Below, one piece after another: positions 51,361-59,592 of a stretch of DNA of 64,000 nt. Made by a program: the position numbers and the translations under genes. Under the pieces are notes generated by a model. That model was given only the letters and a program-made list of their open reading frames with translations, did no database searches and had not been told where the DNA came from. The stretch covers positions 1 to 64,000 of the forward strand of contig JBCCEJ010000011.1 in NCBI GenBank assembly GCA_039030335.1, given 5' to 3'. This DNA is from JBCCEJ01 sp039030335. Its GTDB lineage: Bacteria > Pseudomonadota > Gammaproteobacteria > HK1. Within the stretch, counting starts at the first letter, position 1. Each line of letters begins with the position of its first letter.

Positions 51361-51792
51361 CTATGCCAACTCCAGCGGCTGCGGCTGCTGTGCCGCGTGT
51401 CCGTGTTCCGGGCCTGCGTAAACGCGCAGTTTGCGAAACATATCTCGACCGAGCGGGCCTTTGGGCAACATGCCCCGCACGGCCGTCTCAATGATGCGAT
51501 GCGGTGCGGAGGCGCGCACTTTGTCGAGCGAAACGGACTTTATACCGCCCGGGTAGCCCGAGTGGTGGTGGTACATCTTGTCGGTTTCCTTGCGGCCAGT
51601 GACGCGCACCTTTTCGGCATTGACGACGATGATGTAGTCGCCCGTGTCGACGTGCGGCGTGAATACCGGCTTGTGCTTCCCACGCAGGCGAGTCGCAATC
51701 TCCGACGCGAGCCGGCCCAGCGCTTTGCCCTCGGCGTCCACGACGTACCACTGCCGCTCAACGGTTTCCGGTTTGGCGGAGTAGGTCTTCAT
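51361..51792 (-). CDS. rplM: 50S ribosomal protein L13
   Basis: 143 residues. MKTYSAKPETVERQWYVVDAEGKALGRLASEIATRLRGK, VVNAEKVRVTGRKETDKMYHHHSGYPGG and GMLPKGPLGRDMFRKLRVYAGPEH match L13. ATG 51792 gives the canonical N-terminus; 11 upstream codons in frame are not conserved. First gene of the rplM-rpsI operon. Confidence 0.98.
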   Translation of the reverse strand: MKTYSAKPETVERQWYVVDAEGKALGRLASEIATRLRGKHKPVFTPHVDTGDYIIVVNAEKVRVTGRKETDKMYHHHSGYPGGIKSVSLDKVRASAPHRIIETAVRGMLPKGPLGRDMFRKLRVYAGPEHGHAAQQPQPLELA

Positions 51793-51866
51793 GTGCGTAC
51801 GCGTGCCCCAAAAGTGTTCATGCAAGAGCGGGAATGTTACTCGCGGTGAGTAAACAGGTCAACGGA

Positions 51867-52352
51867 TCAGAGGGGAGCCTCGGCCTGCACGGCAGCCAGG
51901 TCTGCTGCACTGACCTTGAATGCGCGCGCGAAGCCACCTACGTACTGTCCGTTTGCGACTCGCACGTTGACCAGCCGGAAGTCGCCGAAGTCGAACCGCG
52001 GCTCCGCGTCCGGCAAGCGTCTGAGGTAGTGAGCGCGCGCTTGCTCGAACTCCGTGGTGCCTGGTTCCAGCACGCTGGCGGTGCCGGTTAGCGCAACTCT
52101 CGCCAGGGTCTGCGGGTCGGCGCGGCCGTCGTCGGGTTCACTCATACTGATGGAGCAGGCTGGGCGGTCCAGCAGGTTGCGGGTGTGCTTCGCGAGTAGC
52201 GACAGGTGCATCAGCAGCTCGGGCTGCCCCGCTACGCCAGCGATGGCAACCTGTGAAACGAGCGGGGTGTGGTCTTTGTTGCTGGTCGCGAGTGCGACCC
52301 AGCGTTGCGTCGCGATGATTGTGCCAAGTGTTTCGAGCGCCTCCTGGTCCAT
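51867..52352 (-). CDS. HugZ-like pyridoxamine 5'-phosphate oxidase-fold protein
   Basis: 161 residues. N-terminal TIIATQRWVALATSNKDHTPLVSQVAIA and LLMHLSLLAKHTRNLLDRPACSISM match the split barrel of HugZ/heme-oxygenase-like family members, followed by RPDAEPRFDFGDFRLVNVRVANGQYVGGF-like wording near the end. HugZ proteins degrade heme, others bind FMN; heme activity here is unproven. Only 3 bp separate it from coq7, suggesting one operon. Confidence 0.8.
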   Translation of the reverse strand: MDQEALETLGTIIATQRWVALATSNKDHTPLVSQVAIAGVAGQPELLMHLSLLAKHTRNLLDRPACSISMSEPDDGRADPQTLARVALTGTASVLEPGTTEFEQARAHYLRRLPDAEPRFDFGDFRLVNVRVANGQYVGGFARAFKVSAADLAAVQAEAPL

Positions 52353-52355
52353 CTC

Positions 52356-52994
52356 TCAGATCCACCTCGCGCCCGTGGTCATGAACTTGGAAGTCAGCTG
52401 CATGAGCTGCCGTACGGGCAGAGGCAGCGGTCTGCCACCTTGCGACTCGGCGTTGCTCGCGTGGCGCAGTTCGTCATCCAGCATCGTCGTCAGAATGGCT
52501 CGTGACCGGTGGTCTTGGGCCGGCAGTCTGGCCAGGTGACGTTGGAGATGAGCGCCGACCTGATATTCGGTTTCCGCGACGAAACCGAGGCTCCACGGAT
52601 CCCCGGCCCGGCCGGCTGCCGCGCCGATCGCGAACGATCCGAGGTACCAAAGCGGCCCGAGGCGGCTCACGTCACCCCCCAACTCATCGAGACGTTCGAT
52701 ACACCAGGCCAGATGGTCGATTTCTTCCTCGGCTGCTTCGTTGAGGGCGTCGGTTACTTCCGGTGCGCGCGCTCCCATGGCCTGCCCTGAGTAAAGCGCC
52801 TGGGCCGCGACCTCGCCGGCGTGGTTTACACGCATCAGCCGAATCGCCTCGAGGCGCTCACCTTCATCCAACTCACCGTGGGGTTCCGTCGCGGCCGGGT
52901 AGCTCCGGCCCGCCACGGGTTTGACGCCGGCGCTGGTCCTGAGTGCCTGGTCTACGCCGCCGAGCACCTTGTCCAGAAAATTCATTCTTCGCAT
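52356..52994 (-). CDS. coq7: Demethoxyubiquinone hydroxylase Coq7
   Basis: 212 residues, di-iron enzyme for C-6 hydroxylation late in ubiquinone biosynthesis. Ligand motifs: MRVNHAGEVAAQALY (Glu, with ExxH partner EEEIDHLAWC), VAETEYQVGAHLQRH and DELRHASNA. Start is ATG 52994 (or 52985). The C-terminal QLTSKFMTTGARWI is conserved in bacterial Coq7. With UbiA in the same window, it shows an aerobic ubiquinone-using cell. Confidence 0.94.
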   Translation of the reverse strand: MRRMNFLDKVLGGVDQALRTSAGVKPVAGRSYPAATEPHGELDEGERLEAIRLMRVNHAGEVAAQALYSGQAMGARAPEVTDALNEAAEEEIDHLAWCIERLDELGGDVSRLGPLWYLGSFAIGAAAGRAGDPWSLGFVAETEYQVGAHLQRHLARLPAQDHRSRAILTTMLDDELRHASNAESQGGRPLPLPVRQLMQLTSKFMTTGARWI

Positions 52995-53104
52995 CGTGTG
53001 TTCCGAGCTGAACCCCAGGTGGCGCCGTCCGGTGCGGCCGGGCCAGGGATAGAAATAGGTCTTCTTCCAGCACGAATCAATGCAGGTGCTTCCGCGTTCT
53101 ATGG

Positions 53105-54010
53105 CTATTGGCGCGCCGGCCCGGCTGAGCTTTCCGATCGGGCGTTGTGCACAGCCTTTCCGGGTGTCGCCGCCAGGGCGAGCTCATCGCGCGCGAGATG
53201 TTCCGTCACGAACTCTCGCAGAGCCTGGATGTAGGCCGGGCCGGTCTCCGCAAAGCCGCTATTGTGACCACCGCGCATCTCGAAGAACCGCTTTGGCTGG
53301 GGCGCAGCGTCGTACAGCGCCCGGCCATGGTGGAACGGGATCAGACGGTCTTCATTGCTATGCATGATCATCAGCGGCACGGTCAGCTCGCGAACCCGCG
53401 CGAGGCTCGAATATTGAATCCGGCTCATGAGGCGCACCGGAAGCCAGGGATATTGTTCCGCACCAATGTCTGGCAGTGACGTAAAGGTCGACTCGATGAT
53501 GACCGCGCCTGGCGTCACCGCATCCAGGACCGATAAGGCCACCGCGCCGCCGAGCGAACGGCCGTGGAGCACGATGGCGTCAGCGCCTATTCCGCGCTCA
53601 CCGGTCAGAAACTTGAATGCTGCCAGGGCGTCTTCACGGGTCTCAGCTTCTCCGGGCTTACCCCCGCTCAGTCCGTAGCCACGGTAATCGATGATGAGGC
53701 AGTTCAATCCCAGCGTGTGCCAGTGGTAAATCGTCTCCATCCGGTGAGAGATGTTGCCGGCATTGCCATGCAGGAACAGCACAGTGCGATTGGTCGGCGC
53801 AGCCGCGGGGATGTACCAGCCATGAATCCGGTCACCGTCGGCCGTATCCAGCCACACGTCCTCGAAGGTGTAGCCGGCATCGGCCGGTGTGCTGACCAGG
53901 TCTGCGGCCGGGAAATAGAGCAAGCGGTCCTGGAACAATGTCACGAGGGCAACGATCGCGGCGTATCCGACGACCAGCAGTCCGATGAATCCGAGCAAGG
54001 CGCTACGCAA
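53105..54010 (-). CDS. Alpha/beta hydrolase with N-terminal membrane anchor
   Basis: 301 residues. One N-terminal hydrophobic helix (LLGFIGLLVVGYAAIVALVTLF) followed by LHGNAGNIS (oxyanion), YRGYGLSGG, the nucleophile elbow HGRSLGGA, Asp in HSNEDRLIPF and His in GGHNSGF. Resembles BEM46/ABHD13-like hydrolases. The substrate is unknown; expected facing the periplasm or membrane. Confidence 0.88.
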   Translation of the reverse strand: MRSALLGFIGLLVVGYAAIVALVTLFQDRLLYFPAADLVSTPADAGYTFEDVWLDTADGDRIHGWYIPAAAPTNRTVLFLHGNAGNISHRMETIYHWHTLGLNCLIIDYRGYGLSGGKPGEAETREDALAAFKFLTGERGIGADAIVLHGRSLGGAVALSVLDAVTPGAVIIESTFTSLPDIGAEQYPWLPVRLMSRIQYSSLARVRELTVPLMIMHSNEDRLIPFHHGRALYDAAPQPKRFFEMRGGHNSGFAETGPAYIQALREFVTEHLARDELALAATPGKAVHNARSESSAGPARQ

Positions 54011-54206
54011 GGTCCGGGATCTCCTGCATTATTGGCCGCAGTGTCGCAGGCTCAGCTCCTGCTTAGACCCCGAGAATGCCGCACGGTTTGCCGCGTACGG
54101 ACACCGTAGTGCGGTTCGCGCGCGTGCGCACACGGCGCCACGGCAGGCTGACCGCCCGGCGCCCGAGTACGCGTCGAGGCTTGTATGAGCAACGAGGTGT
54201 GCACCG

Positions 54207-54677
54207 ATGGCTCTGGAGATCGAACGCAAGTTCCTGTTGGTTGATGATAGCTGGCGCGCCGGTTCGGACGGTGGCACAGCTATCTCACAAGGGTACCTCG
54301 CCAATCGTCCGGATTGTTCGGTTCGGGTGCGGGTCAAGGGAACGGCTGCCTGGCTGACGGTGAAGGGCGGCACCGAGGGCATCGCGCGGACGGAGTTCGA
54401 ATACCCGGTGCCGTTGGAGGATGCGCAGGCCATGCTGGCTGGACTCGCCGAGCGACCCTTTATCGAAAAAGTCCGCCACGAAGTGTCGTTTGCCGGCAAC
54501 GTCTGGGAAATCGATGAGTTCGGCGGCGACAATGCGGGTCTGACCGTTGCGGAAATTGAGCTGACCGACGCCGGTCAGCAGTTCGCGCGACCGCCTTGGT
54601 TGGGCAAGGAGGTCTCCGATGATCCCAGGTATCTGAATGCAGCCCTCGTGCGTCACCCGTTCTCAAATTGGAAGTGA
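54207..54677 (+). CDS. CYTH domain inorganic triphosphatase
   Basis: 156 residues. Begins with the hallmark MALEIERKFLLVDDSW and continues with alternating charged strands (YLANRPDCSVRVRVKG, WLTVKGG, EFEYPVPLEDA, WEIDEFGGDNAGLTVAEIEL) that line the triphosphate tunnel. Such proteins hydrolyse PPPi; some are CyaB-type cyclases. Only 3 bp separate it from the next gene. Confidence 0.93.
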   Translation: MALEIERKFLLVDDSWRAGSDGGTAISQGYLANRPDCSVRVRVKGTAAWLTVKGGTEGIARTEFEYPVPLEDAQAMLAGLAERPFIEKVRHEVSFAGNVWEIDEFGGDNAGLTVAEIELTDAGQQFARPPWLGKEVSDDPRYLNAALVRHPFSNWK

Positions 54678-54680
54678 CAG

Positions 54681-55079
54681 ATGCTCGACTTCGACCGGGT
54701 CGCGGAGCGCAAGATTATCGAAGCCATGGAGAACGGTGAATTCGATGACCTGCCCGGCGCTGGTGAGCCGCTGACCCTGGATGACGATTCGATGGTGCCG
54801 GAAGAACTCCGGGCCGCCTATCGCATTCTCAAAAACGCCGGCCTGGCGCCGCCCGAGGTCAGGGCGCGCGCGGATCTGGTGCAGGCGATCGAAGCCGAGT
54901 GCACGGCGGCTGACGCTGCCGGCCGCCGAGTTGCCGTCAGGCGCCTGGCGCTACTGTCGATGCAACTGGAGCGCTCTGGCGTGCGGCTGACCGAGGTAGA
55001 TCGTTACCGTGAGCAGATTCTGACCAAGCTTCAGTCGGGAGATGAGTCGCCGGAACCGCCCGGGGTGCGCGGAGAGTAG
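54681..55079 (+). CDS. DUF1992 (DnaJ homologue subfamily C member 28-like) protein
   Basis: 132 residues. LDFDRVAERKIIEAMENGEFDDLPGAGEPL and PEELRAAYRILKNAGLAPPEV are diagnostic of DUF1992; there is no J domain. Predicted helical, cytosolic, function unknown. Its last 49 bp overlap the convergent DUF1820 gene. Cotranscribed with the CYTH gene. Confidence 0.9.
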   Translation: MLDFDRVAERKIIEAMENGEFDDLPGAGEPLTLDDDSMVPEELRAAYRILKNAGLAPPEVRARADLVQAIEAECTAADAAGRRVAVRRLALLSMQLERSGVRLTEVDRYREQILTKLQSGDESPEPPGVRGE

Positions 55080-55390
55080 ACCGTCTGCGGAAACGGCGTC
55101 ACGTTGCTGCCATCGTCGCTCGCGACGATCTTGTTTACCCCTTCCTTGTCGACCTCATCCATCCGAATGACTGCATGCATTGGGATGTAGGTCCGCTTGA
55201 CTCCTTCGAATTCGGCCTTAAGTCGTTCTTCGGACGGGTCGACCAGCAACGTGCTGCGCTCGCCGAAGATGATATCGGCGACTTCTACGAAGCCGTACAG
55301 CTCACCCTGGGCAATCTCACCAGCGTACAGTTCGTAGACCTTGCCCTGGTTGTGGAATACAACCTTGTAGATGCGCTTTCGTTTGGTCAT
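55031..55390 (-). CDS. DUF1820 family protein
   Basis: 119 residues. KRIYKVVFHNQGKVYELYAGEIAQGELYGFVEVADIIFGE and MHAVIRMDEVDKEGVNKI match DUF1820, a gammaproteobacterial small-protein family of unknown function, beta-strand rich. The tail (TPGGSGDSSPD) is disordered. Overlaps the DUF1992 gene tail to tail. Confidence 0.9.
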   Translation of the reverse strand: MTKRKRIYKVVFHNQGKVYELYAGEIAQGELYGFVEVADIIFGERSTLLVDPSEERLKAEFEGVKRTYIPMHAVIRMDEVDKEGVNKIVASDDGSNVTPFPQTVYSPRTPGGSGDSSPD

Positions 55391-55522
55391 CGTAAGTTGG
55401 AACCCGGATCGCAGCGGGAACGGGAGCGGAACCCCTGGCGAAGGCGCGCAAGTATACGCCAGTGGGTACCGGTCGGCACACGGAGCCTTGAGACGAGAGT
55501 CACCGAGCGTACGGGACGGCTA

Positions 55523-56413
55523 ATGAAGTATCGCGACTATTACGAAACGCTGGGCGTCGCACGCGATGCGACGACCGATCAGATAAAGTCCGCATACCGG
55601 CGGCTCGCGCGCAAATACCACCCAGACGTCAGCAAGGAGCCGGATGCCGAGGCTCGCTTCAAGGACGTAGGCGAGGCTTACGATGTGCTGCGGGACAGCG
55701 ATAAACGCGCAAGTTACGACCAACTCGGCGCCAACTGGCAGGCTGGCCAGGATTTCCGCCCGCCGCCCGGTTGGGAGTCGGTGTTCAGGACGTCGAACCA
55801 CGGCGGTGGTCAGACCGGCGACCCGTTCAGCCGCTTCTTCGAAGACCTGTTCAGCGCCCAGCAGCGCCAGGCGCGCGGCCCGAGACCGCAGGCGGAGACC
55901 TTGTCGGTCGCGGTCGAACTCGAAGAAGCGTTTGCCGGCGCGCAAAAGCAGGTGCGCCTGACCGATCACGGTACCGGCGAAGTGCGCACATTGAAGATCA
56001 AGATTCCCGAACGTGTCACCGACGGACAGAAGATACGGCTGAGCGGCCAGGGCGCCAGCCGCCGGGACGGGCGTCGCGACGATCTGATTCTGGAACTGAA
56101 TATCCGTCCACACCGACGGTTTCGCGTCGATGGCGACAGCGTCTATCTGGATTTGCCCGTCGCCCCGTGGGAACTGGCTCTGGGTGCGAAAGTCGCCGTA
56201 CCTACACTCGGCGGTACGGTCGACCTTACCATTCCGCCGCGCTCGCGCGACGGTGCCACGCTGCGGCTGCGCGGTCGTGGACTGGGTCCGCGCCCGGGCG
56301 ATCAGTTCGTCGTTCTGAAAACCGTCTGGCCGTCGGCTGAGACGGAGGAGCATGCTGCTTTGTACCGGCAGATGGCCGAGCAGTTCGCGTTCGATCCGCG
56401 GGCCGACTGGTAG
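55523..56413 (+). CDS. DnaJ-class co-chaperone CbpA-like
   Basis: 296 residues. J domain at the N-terminus (YYETLGVARDATTDQIKSAYRRLARKYHPDVSK with the HPD triad), a Gly/Phe linker with GWESVFR, and two C-terminal substrate-binding beta domains (LSVAVELEEAFAGAQKQVRL and LDLPVAPWELALGAKVAVPTL). It lacks the Cys zinc finger of DnaJ, so is CbpA class. ATG 55523 is chosen; the upstream frame runs antisense to the DUF1820 gene. Confidence 0.92.
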   Translation: MKYRDYYETLGVARDATTDQIKSAYRRLARKYHPDVSKEPDAEARFKDVGEAYDVLRDSDKRASYDQLGANWQAGQDFRPPPGWESVFRTSNHGGGQTGDPFSRFFEDLFSAQQRQARGPRPQAETLSVAVELEEAFAGAQKQVRLTDHGTGEVRTLKIKIPERVTDGQKIRLSGQGASRRDGRRDDLILELNIRPHRRFRVDGDSVYLDLPVAPWELALGAKVAVPTLGGTVDLTIPPRSRDGATLRLRGRGLGPRPGDQFVVLKTVWPSAETEEHAALYRQMAEQFAFDPRADW

Positions 56414-56518
56414 ATGTGTCCGAGACGTCAGGGCGTGTGAGCCGCGGATGAATCTGGCATGCTGACATCCGGGGCTCTGTGCCGCCCCACATCCCCCTCG
56501 AATCCGATCGCAGTGGTC

Positions 56519-57949
56519 ATGAGCGTGCTCTACCCGACACTCGTCTCAATTCTCGCCAGGGTCCGCAACCGAATCGCCGGCCAGTTGGTGCTGATAATGG
56601 CGATCATCGCCACGGGGCCAGGCGTCAGGGTCGACGCTGCGCTGCCGGCCAGCGTGGACGGTAAACCGTTGCCCAGTCTCGCGCCGATGCTCGAGAAGGT
56701 AACGCCCGCGGTCGTCAATATTGCGGCCGTTGGAACCGAACAGGTCCCGCAGAGTCGGCTGATGAACGACCCGTTCTTCAAACGATTCTTCAACCTGCCG
56801 GACCAGCCTCGCCGGCGCCGCTCCGAGAGCCTTGGTTCCGGCGTGATCGTCGACGCGAAGCGTGGCTTCGTGTTGACCAATCATCACGTCATCGAGAAGG
56901 CCAACGAAATCACGGTGACGCTACGCGATGGCCGGCGTTTCCAGGCGCAGGTCGTGGGAACCGATCCGGATACGGATGTTGCGGTCATCCGGATCGAACC
57001 GGCGCGGTTGAGCGCGCTGAGGCTCGCCGATTCTGCGCGGGTCCGGGTGGGCGACTTCGTAGTCGCCATCGGTAATCCGTTTGGCCTCGGTCAGACCGTA
57101 ACGTCAGGGATCGTCAGCGCACTGGGTAGGACCGGACTGGGTATCGAGGGTTACGAAGACTTCATTCAGACCGACGCGTCGATCAATGTCGGGAATTCCG
57201 GTGGTGCGCTGGTCAATCTGCGCGGGGAGCTGGTCGGCATCAACACGGCGATTCTGGCGCCGTCCGGCGGGAATGTCGGCGTCGGATTCGCGATCCCGAT
57301 CAACATGGCGGCCGACATCATGGACCAGCTCGTGCGCCACGGAAAAGTGCGGCGCGGGTTGCTCGGTCTGGTCGCACAGGACCTCACGCCCGATCTCGCT
57401 GAGGCGTTTGGGCTGGATGCGCGCTCCGCTGGTGTGGGCGGAGCCGTGATCGTCCGCGTGTTTCCCAACTCCGCTGCCGAACGTGCCGGGCTACGTGAGG
57501 GCGACGTGGTGCGGAGCGTAGACGGCCGGCCGATCGCCAATGCCGGTGCGATCCGAACGCTGGTGGGGTTGAGCCGCGTCGGTCGGACCCTCGCGCTCGA
57601 TATTCTGCGCGACGGTCGCGCATCGACCGTCAAAGCAACGATCGCAGAGCCGGACGACTACCGGGTTGAAGGCGGTGACCTGCACCGGCAGCTCGAAGGC
57701 GTTATGTTCACCGACATCGCGACACAGCATCCGCTATACGGCCGCGTGGATGGTGCGATGGTGCAAGCCGTGCCCCGGCGCTCCGCCGCGTCCCGCATTG
57801 GTCTGCGCCCCGGCGACCTCGTGATCGCCGTCAACGGTCGCGTCGTGCGTAGCGCACGCGAATTGGATGAGTTCTCAGGCACCTACCCCGACGGTCTGAT
57901 TCTCATCGTTCGTCGCGGGAATGCTCAACGCCGTCTGGTATTGCCGTAG
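56519..57949 (+). CDS. DegP/DegQ-like periplasmic serine protease
   Basis: 476 residues from ATG 56519. A signal peptide (hydrophobic QLVLIMAIIATG) ends near VDAALPAS. The trypsin domain triad is intact: His123 in TNHHVIEK, Asp153 in DTDVAVI and Ser227 in GNSGGAL. Two PDZ domains follow (about 278-365 and 390-476, e.g. GLREGDVVRSVDGRPIANA). It degrades or refolds misfolded envelope proteins. A useful contrast to the Thr-substituted domain at the start of the window. Confidence 0.94.
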   Translation: MSVLYPTLVSILARVRNRIAGQLVLIMAIIATGPGVRVDAALPASVDGKPLPSLAPMLEKVTPAVVNIAAVGTEQVPQSRLMNDPFFKRFFNLPDQPRRRRSESLGSGVIVDAKRGFVLTNHHVIEKANEITVTLRDGRRFQAQVVGTDPDTDVAVIRIEPARLSALRLADSARVRVGDFVVAIGNPFGLGQTVTSGIVSALGRTGLGIEGYEDFIQTDASINVGNSGGALVNLRGELVGINTAILAPSGGNVGVGFAIPINMAADIMDQLVRHGKVRRGLLGLVAQDLTPDLAEAFGLDARSAGVGGAVIVRVFPNSAAERAGLREGDVVRSVDGRPIANAGAIRTLVGLSRVGRTLALDILRDGRASTVKATIAEPDDYRVEGGDLHRQLEGVMFTDIATQHPLYGRVDGAMVQAVPRRSAASRIGLRPGDLVIAVNGRVVRSARELDEFSGTYPDGLILIVRRGNAQRRLVLP

Positions 57950-58016
57950 CCTGCCGCCTTCGCGAAAAGCAACCAGGGCACCGACACCCAGAACTGTCCC
58001 GGTTACGAAGCTGCCT

Positions 58017-59525
58017 TCAACTGCCATCTGGCAGTTTGTCGGACACTTCTTCGCCTGGTTCGGCGATCGACAGTCCGGCATTACCATTCTCTTCGTCGAA
58101 GTCGACCCGCTCGATGCGGTCGAAGCGCGCTGCAATCTTGCGCGCCGAGACGTGGACTTCGTCCACGTCGCGATCCGCCTGCTTGATGTGCCGCGATAGA
58201 TTCTCCATGCGTTTACGGAACCGTTCGAAGTCGCGCGCCAACAGGTTGAGGTGGGTCTGAATGACGTCGACCTGTGCCCGCGTCGCGGCGTCTTTCAGAA
58301 CTGCGCGGGCGGTATTCAGGATGGCCATCAGCGTGGTCGGTGATGCGATCCAGACACGGGCATCGTGTGCGAGTTGGACCAGGTCTGGGTGGTGAGCCTG
58401 AATTTCGGCAAAAACCGCTTCGGCCGGCAAAAACATTACCGCGCCGTCGGCGGTTTCGCCTGGCACTATGTAGCGCTCGGCGATGTCGGTGACGTGGCGC
58501 CGGATGTCCGTTTTGAAGGCACGTTCCGCGACGCTGCGCTCGCCCGCCGGGAGGTCCGGCAACATCATCCGCTGGTAGGCCTCCAGCGGGAATTTCGAGT
58601 CGACGACAACATTGCCAGTGGGCTCGGGCAGAAACAGGATGCAGTCGGCGATGCGTCCGTTGGACAGCTGATGCTGAATGGCGTAGCCACGAGGCGGCAA
58701 CATATTGGCGAGCAGCGCGTTCAGCTGGATTTCACCGAATGCTCCACGAGCGCTCTTGTCGGCGAGGATTTCCTGCAGGCTCACGACGCTGGTCGACAGT
58801 TCGGTGATCTTTTTCTGTGCGTCGTCGATCAGCGCGAGGCGCTGAACGATATCGGCGAACGTTGCGGTGGTTTTGTCGAAACCGTCGGCCAGACGTTGTT
58901 CCACCTGTTCACTCAACTGACCAAGTCGCGCGTCGGTGGAGCGGTGTAGCGCGTCGACCCGCTCTCCGAGGTGGCGGTTGGAACGCTCGAGGTAGTTGCC
59001 AATCTGGCGTTGGAGTGTGTTGAGCCCCGCGTTCAAGGCTTGCTGCAGAGTCTTCAGCGCGTGTGTCTGGCGGTGCTCGAAGCGCGTCTGATGGTTGGCG
59101 AGTTGCTGGACGTTCAGTTCACGAAGCGCGCCCAGGCTCTCGAGTGTGCGCGCTGCCTCGGCCTGAAGGCGTGCATCGATACCGCTGCGCGCGTCACCCA
59201 ATTGGCGCGCCAGGGCTTCCCTAAGCTCCGCACTGGTCCTGAGGCCTGTAGCCTCGGATTCTCCGGCCGTGCGTTCCAGCGTCGCATGCACGACGCGGAG
59301 CTCGGCAGCGAGTCGTTCTTCCAGCCGCGTGAGTTGCCCGAGCAGCTCCCGGATGTGCTCACCCTCGGTCTGATGCGCGGCCAGCAGCGCCGCGCTGTGC
59401 CGCTGGCTGAGGCGACTCCTCGCGAGAAGCGCCGCGACGACCATTAGATTCGCGATTCCCAGCCCGACCAGGATCCAGAGAATCAGTCCGAAGGGCTCGC
59501 TCACCGCCCCAAGCCACGCGGGCAC
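58017..59525 (-). CDS. rmuC: DNA recombination protein RmuC
   Basis: 502 residues. N-terminal membrane helix (LILWILVGLGIANLMVVAALL), a long coiled coil (about 40-230) and a C-terminal PD-(D/E)XK-like nuclease domain: SARGAFGEIQLNALL, VVVDSKFPLEAYQRM and YIVPGETADGAVMFLPAEAVFAEI. Limits inversions between repeats. GTG start. Convergent with the DegQ-like gene. Confidence 0.95.
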   Translation of the reverse strand: MPAWLGAVSEPFGLILWILVGLGIANLMVVAALLARSRLSQRHSAALLAAHQTEGEHIRELLGQLTRLEERLAAELRVVHATLERTAGESEATGLRTSAELREALARQLGDARSGIDARLQAEAARTLESLGALRELNVQQLANHQTRFEHRQTHALKTLQQALNAGLNTLQRQIGNYLERSNRHLGERVDALHRSTDARLGQLSEQVEQRLADGFDKTTATFADIVQRLALIDDAQKKITELSTSVVSLQEILADKSARGAFGEIQLNALLANMLPPRGYAIQHQLSNGRIADCILFLPEPTGNVVVDSKFPLEAYQRMMLPDLPAGERSVAERAFKTDIRRHVTDIAERYIVPGETADGAVMFLPAEAVFAEIQAHHPDLVQLAHDARVWIASPTTLMAILNTARAVLKDAATRAQVDVIQTHLNLLARDFERFRKRMENLSRHIKQADRDVDEVHVSARKIAARFDRIERVDFDEENGNAGLSIAEPGEEVSDKLPDGS

Positions 59526-59592
59526 TGCGCCTCCTCACTCCACCCTTGCCAGAATGCTTGCCGGCGCTTCGCGCGACCCCTCGAGTCAAGCG

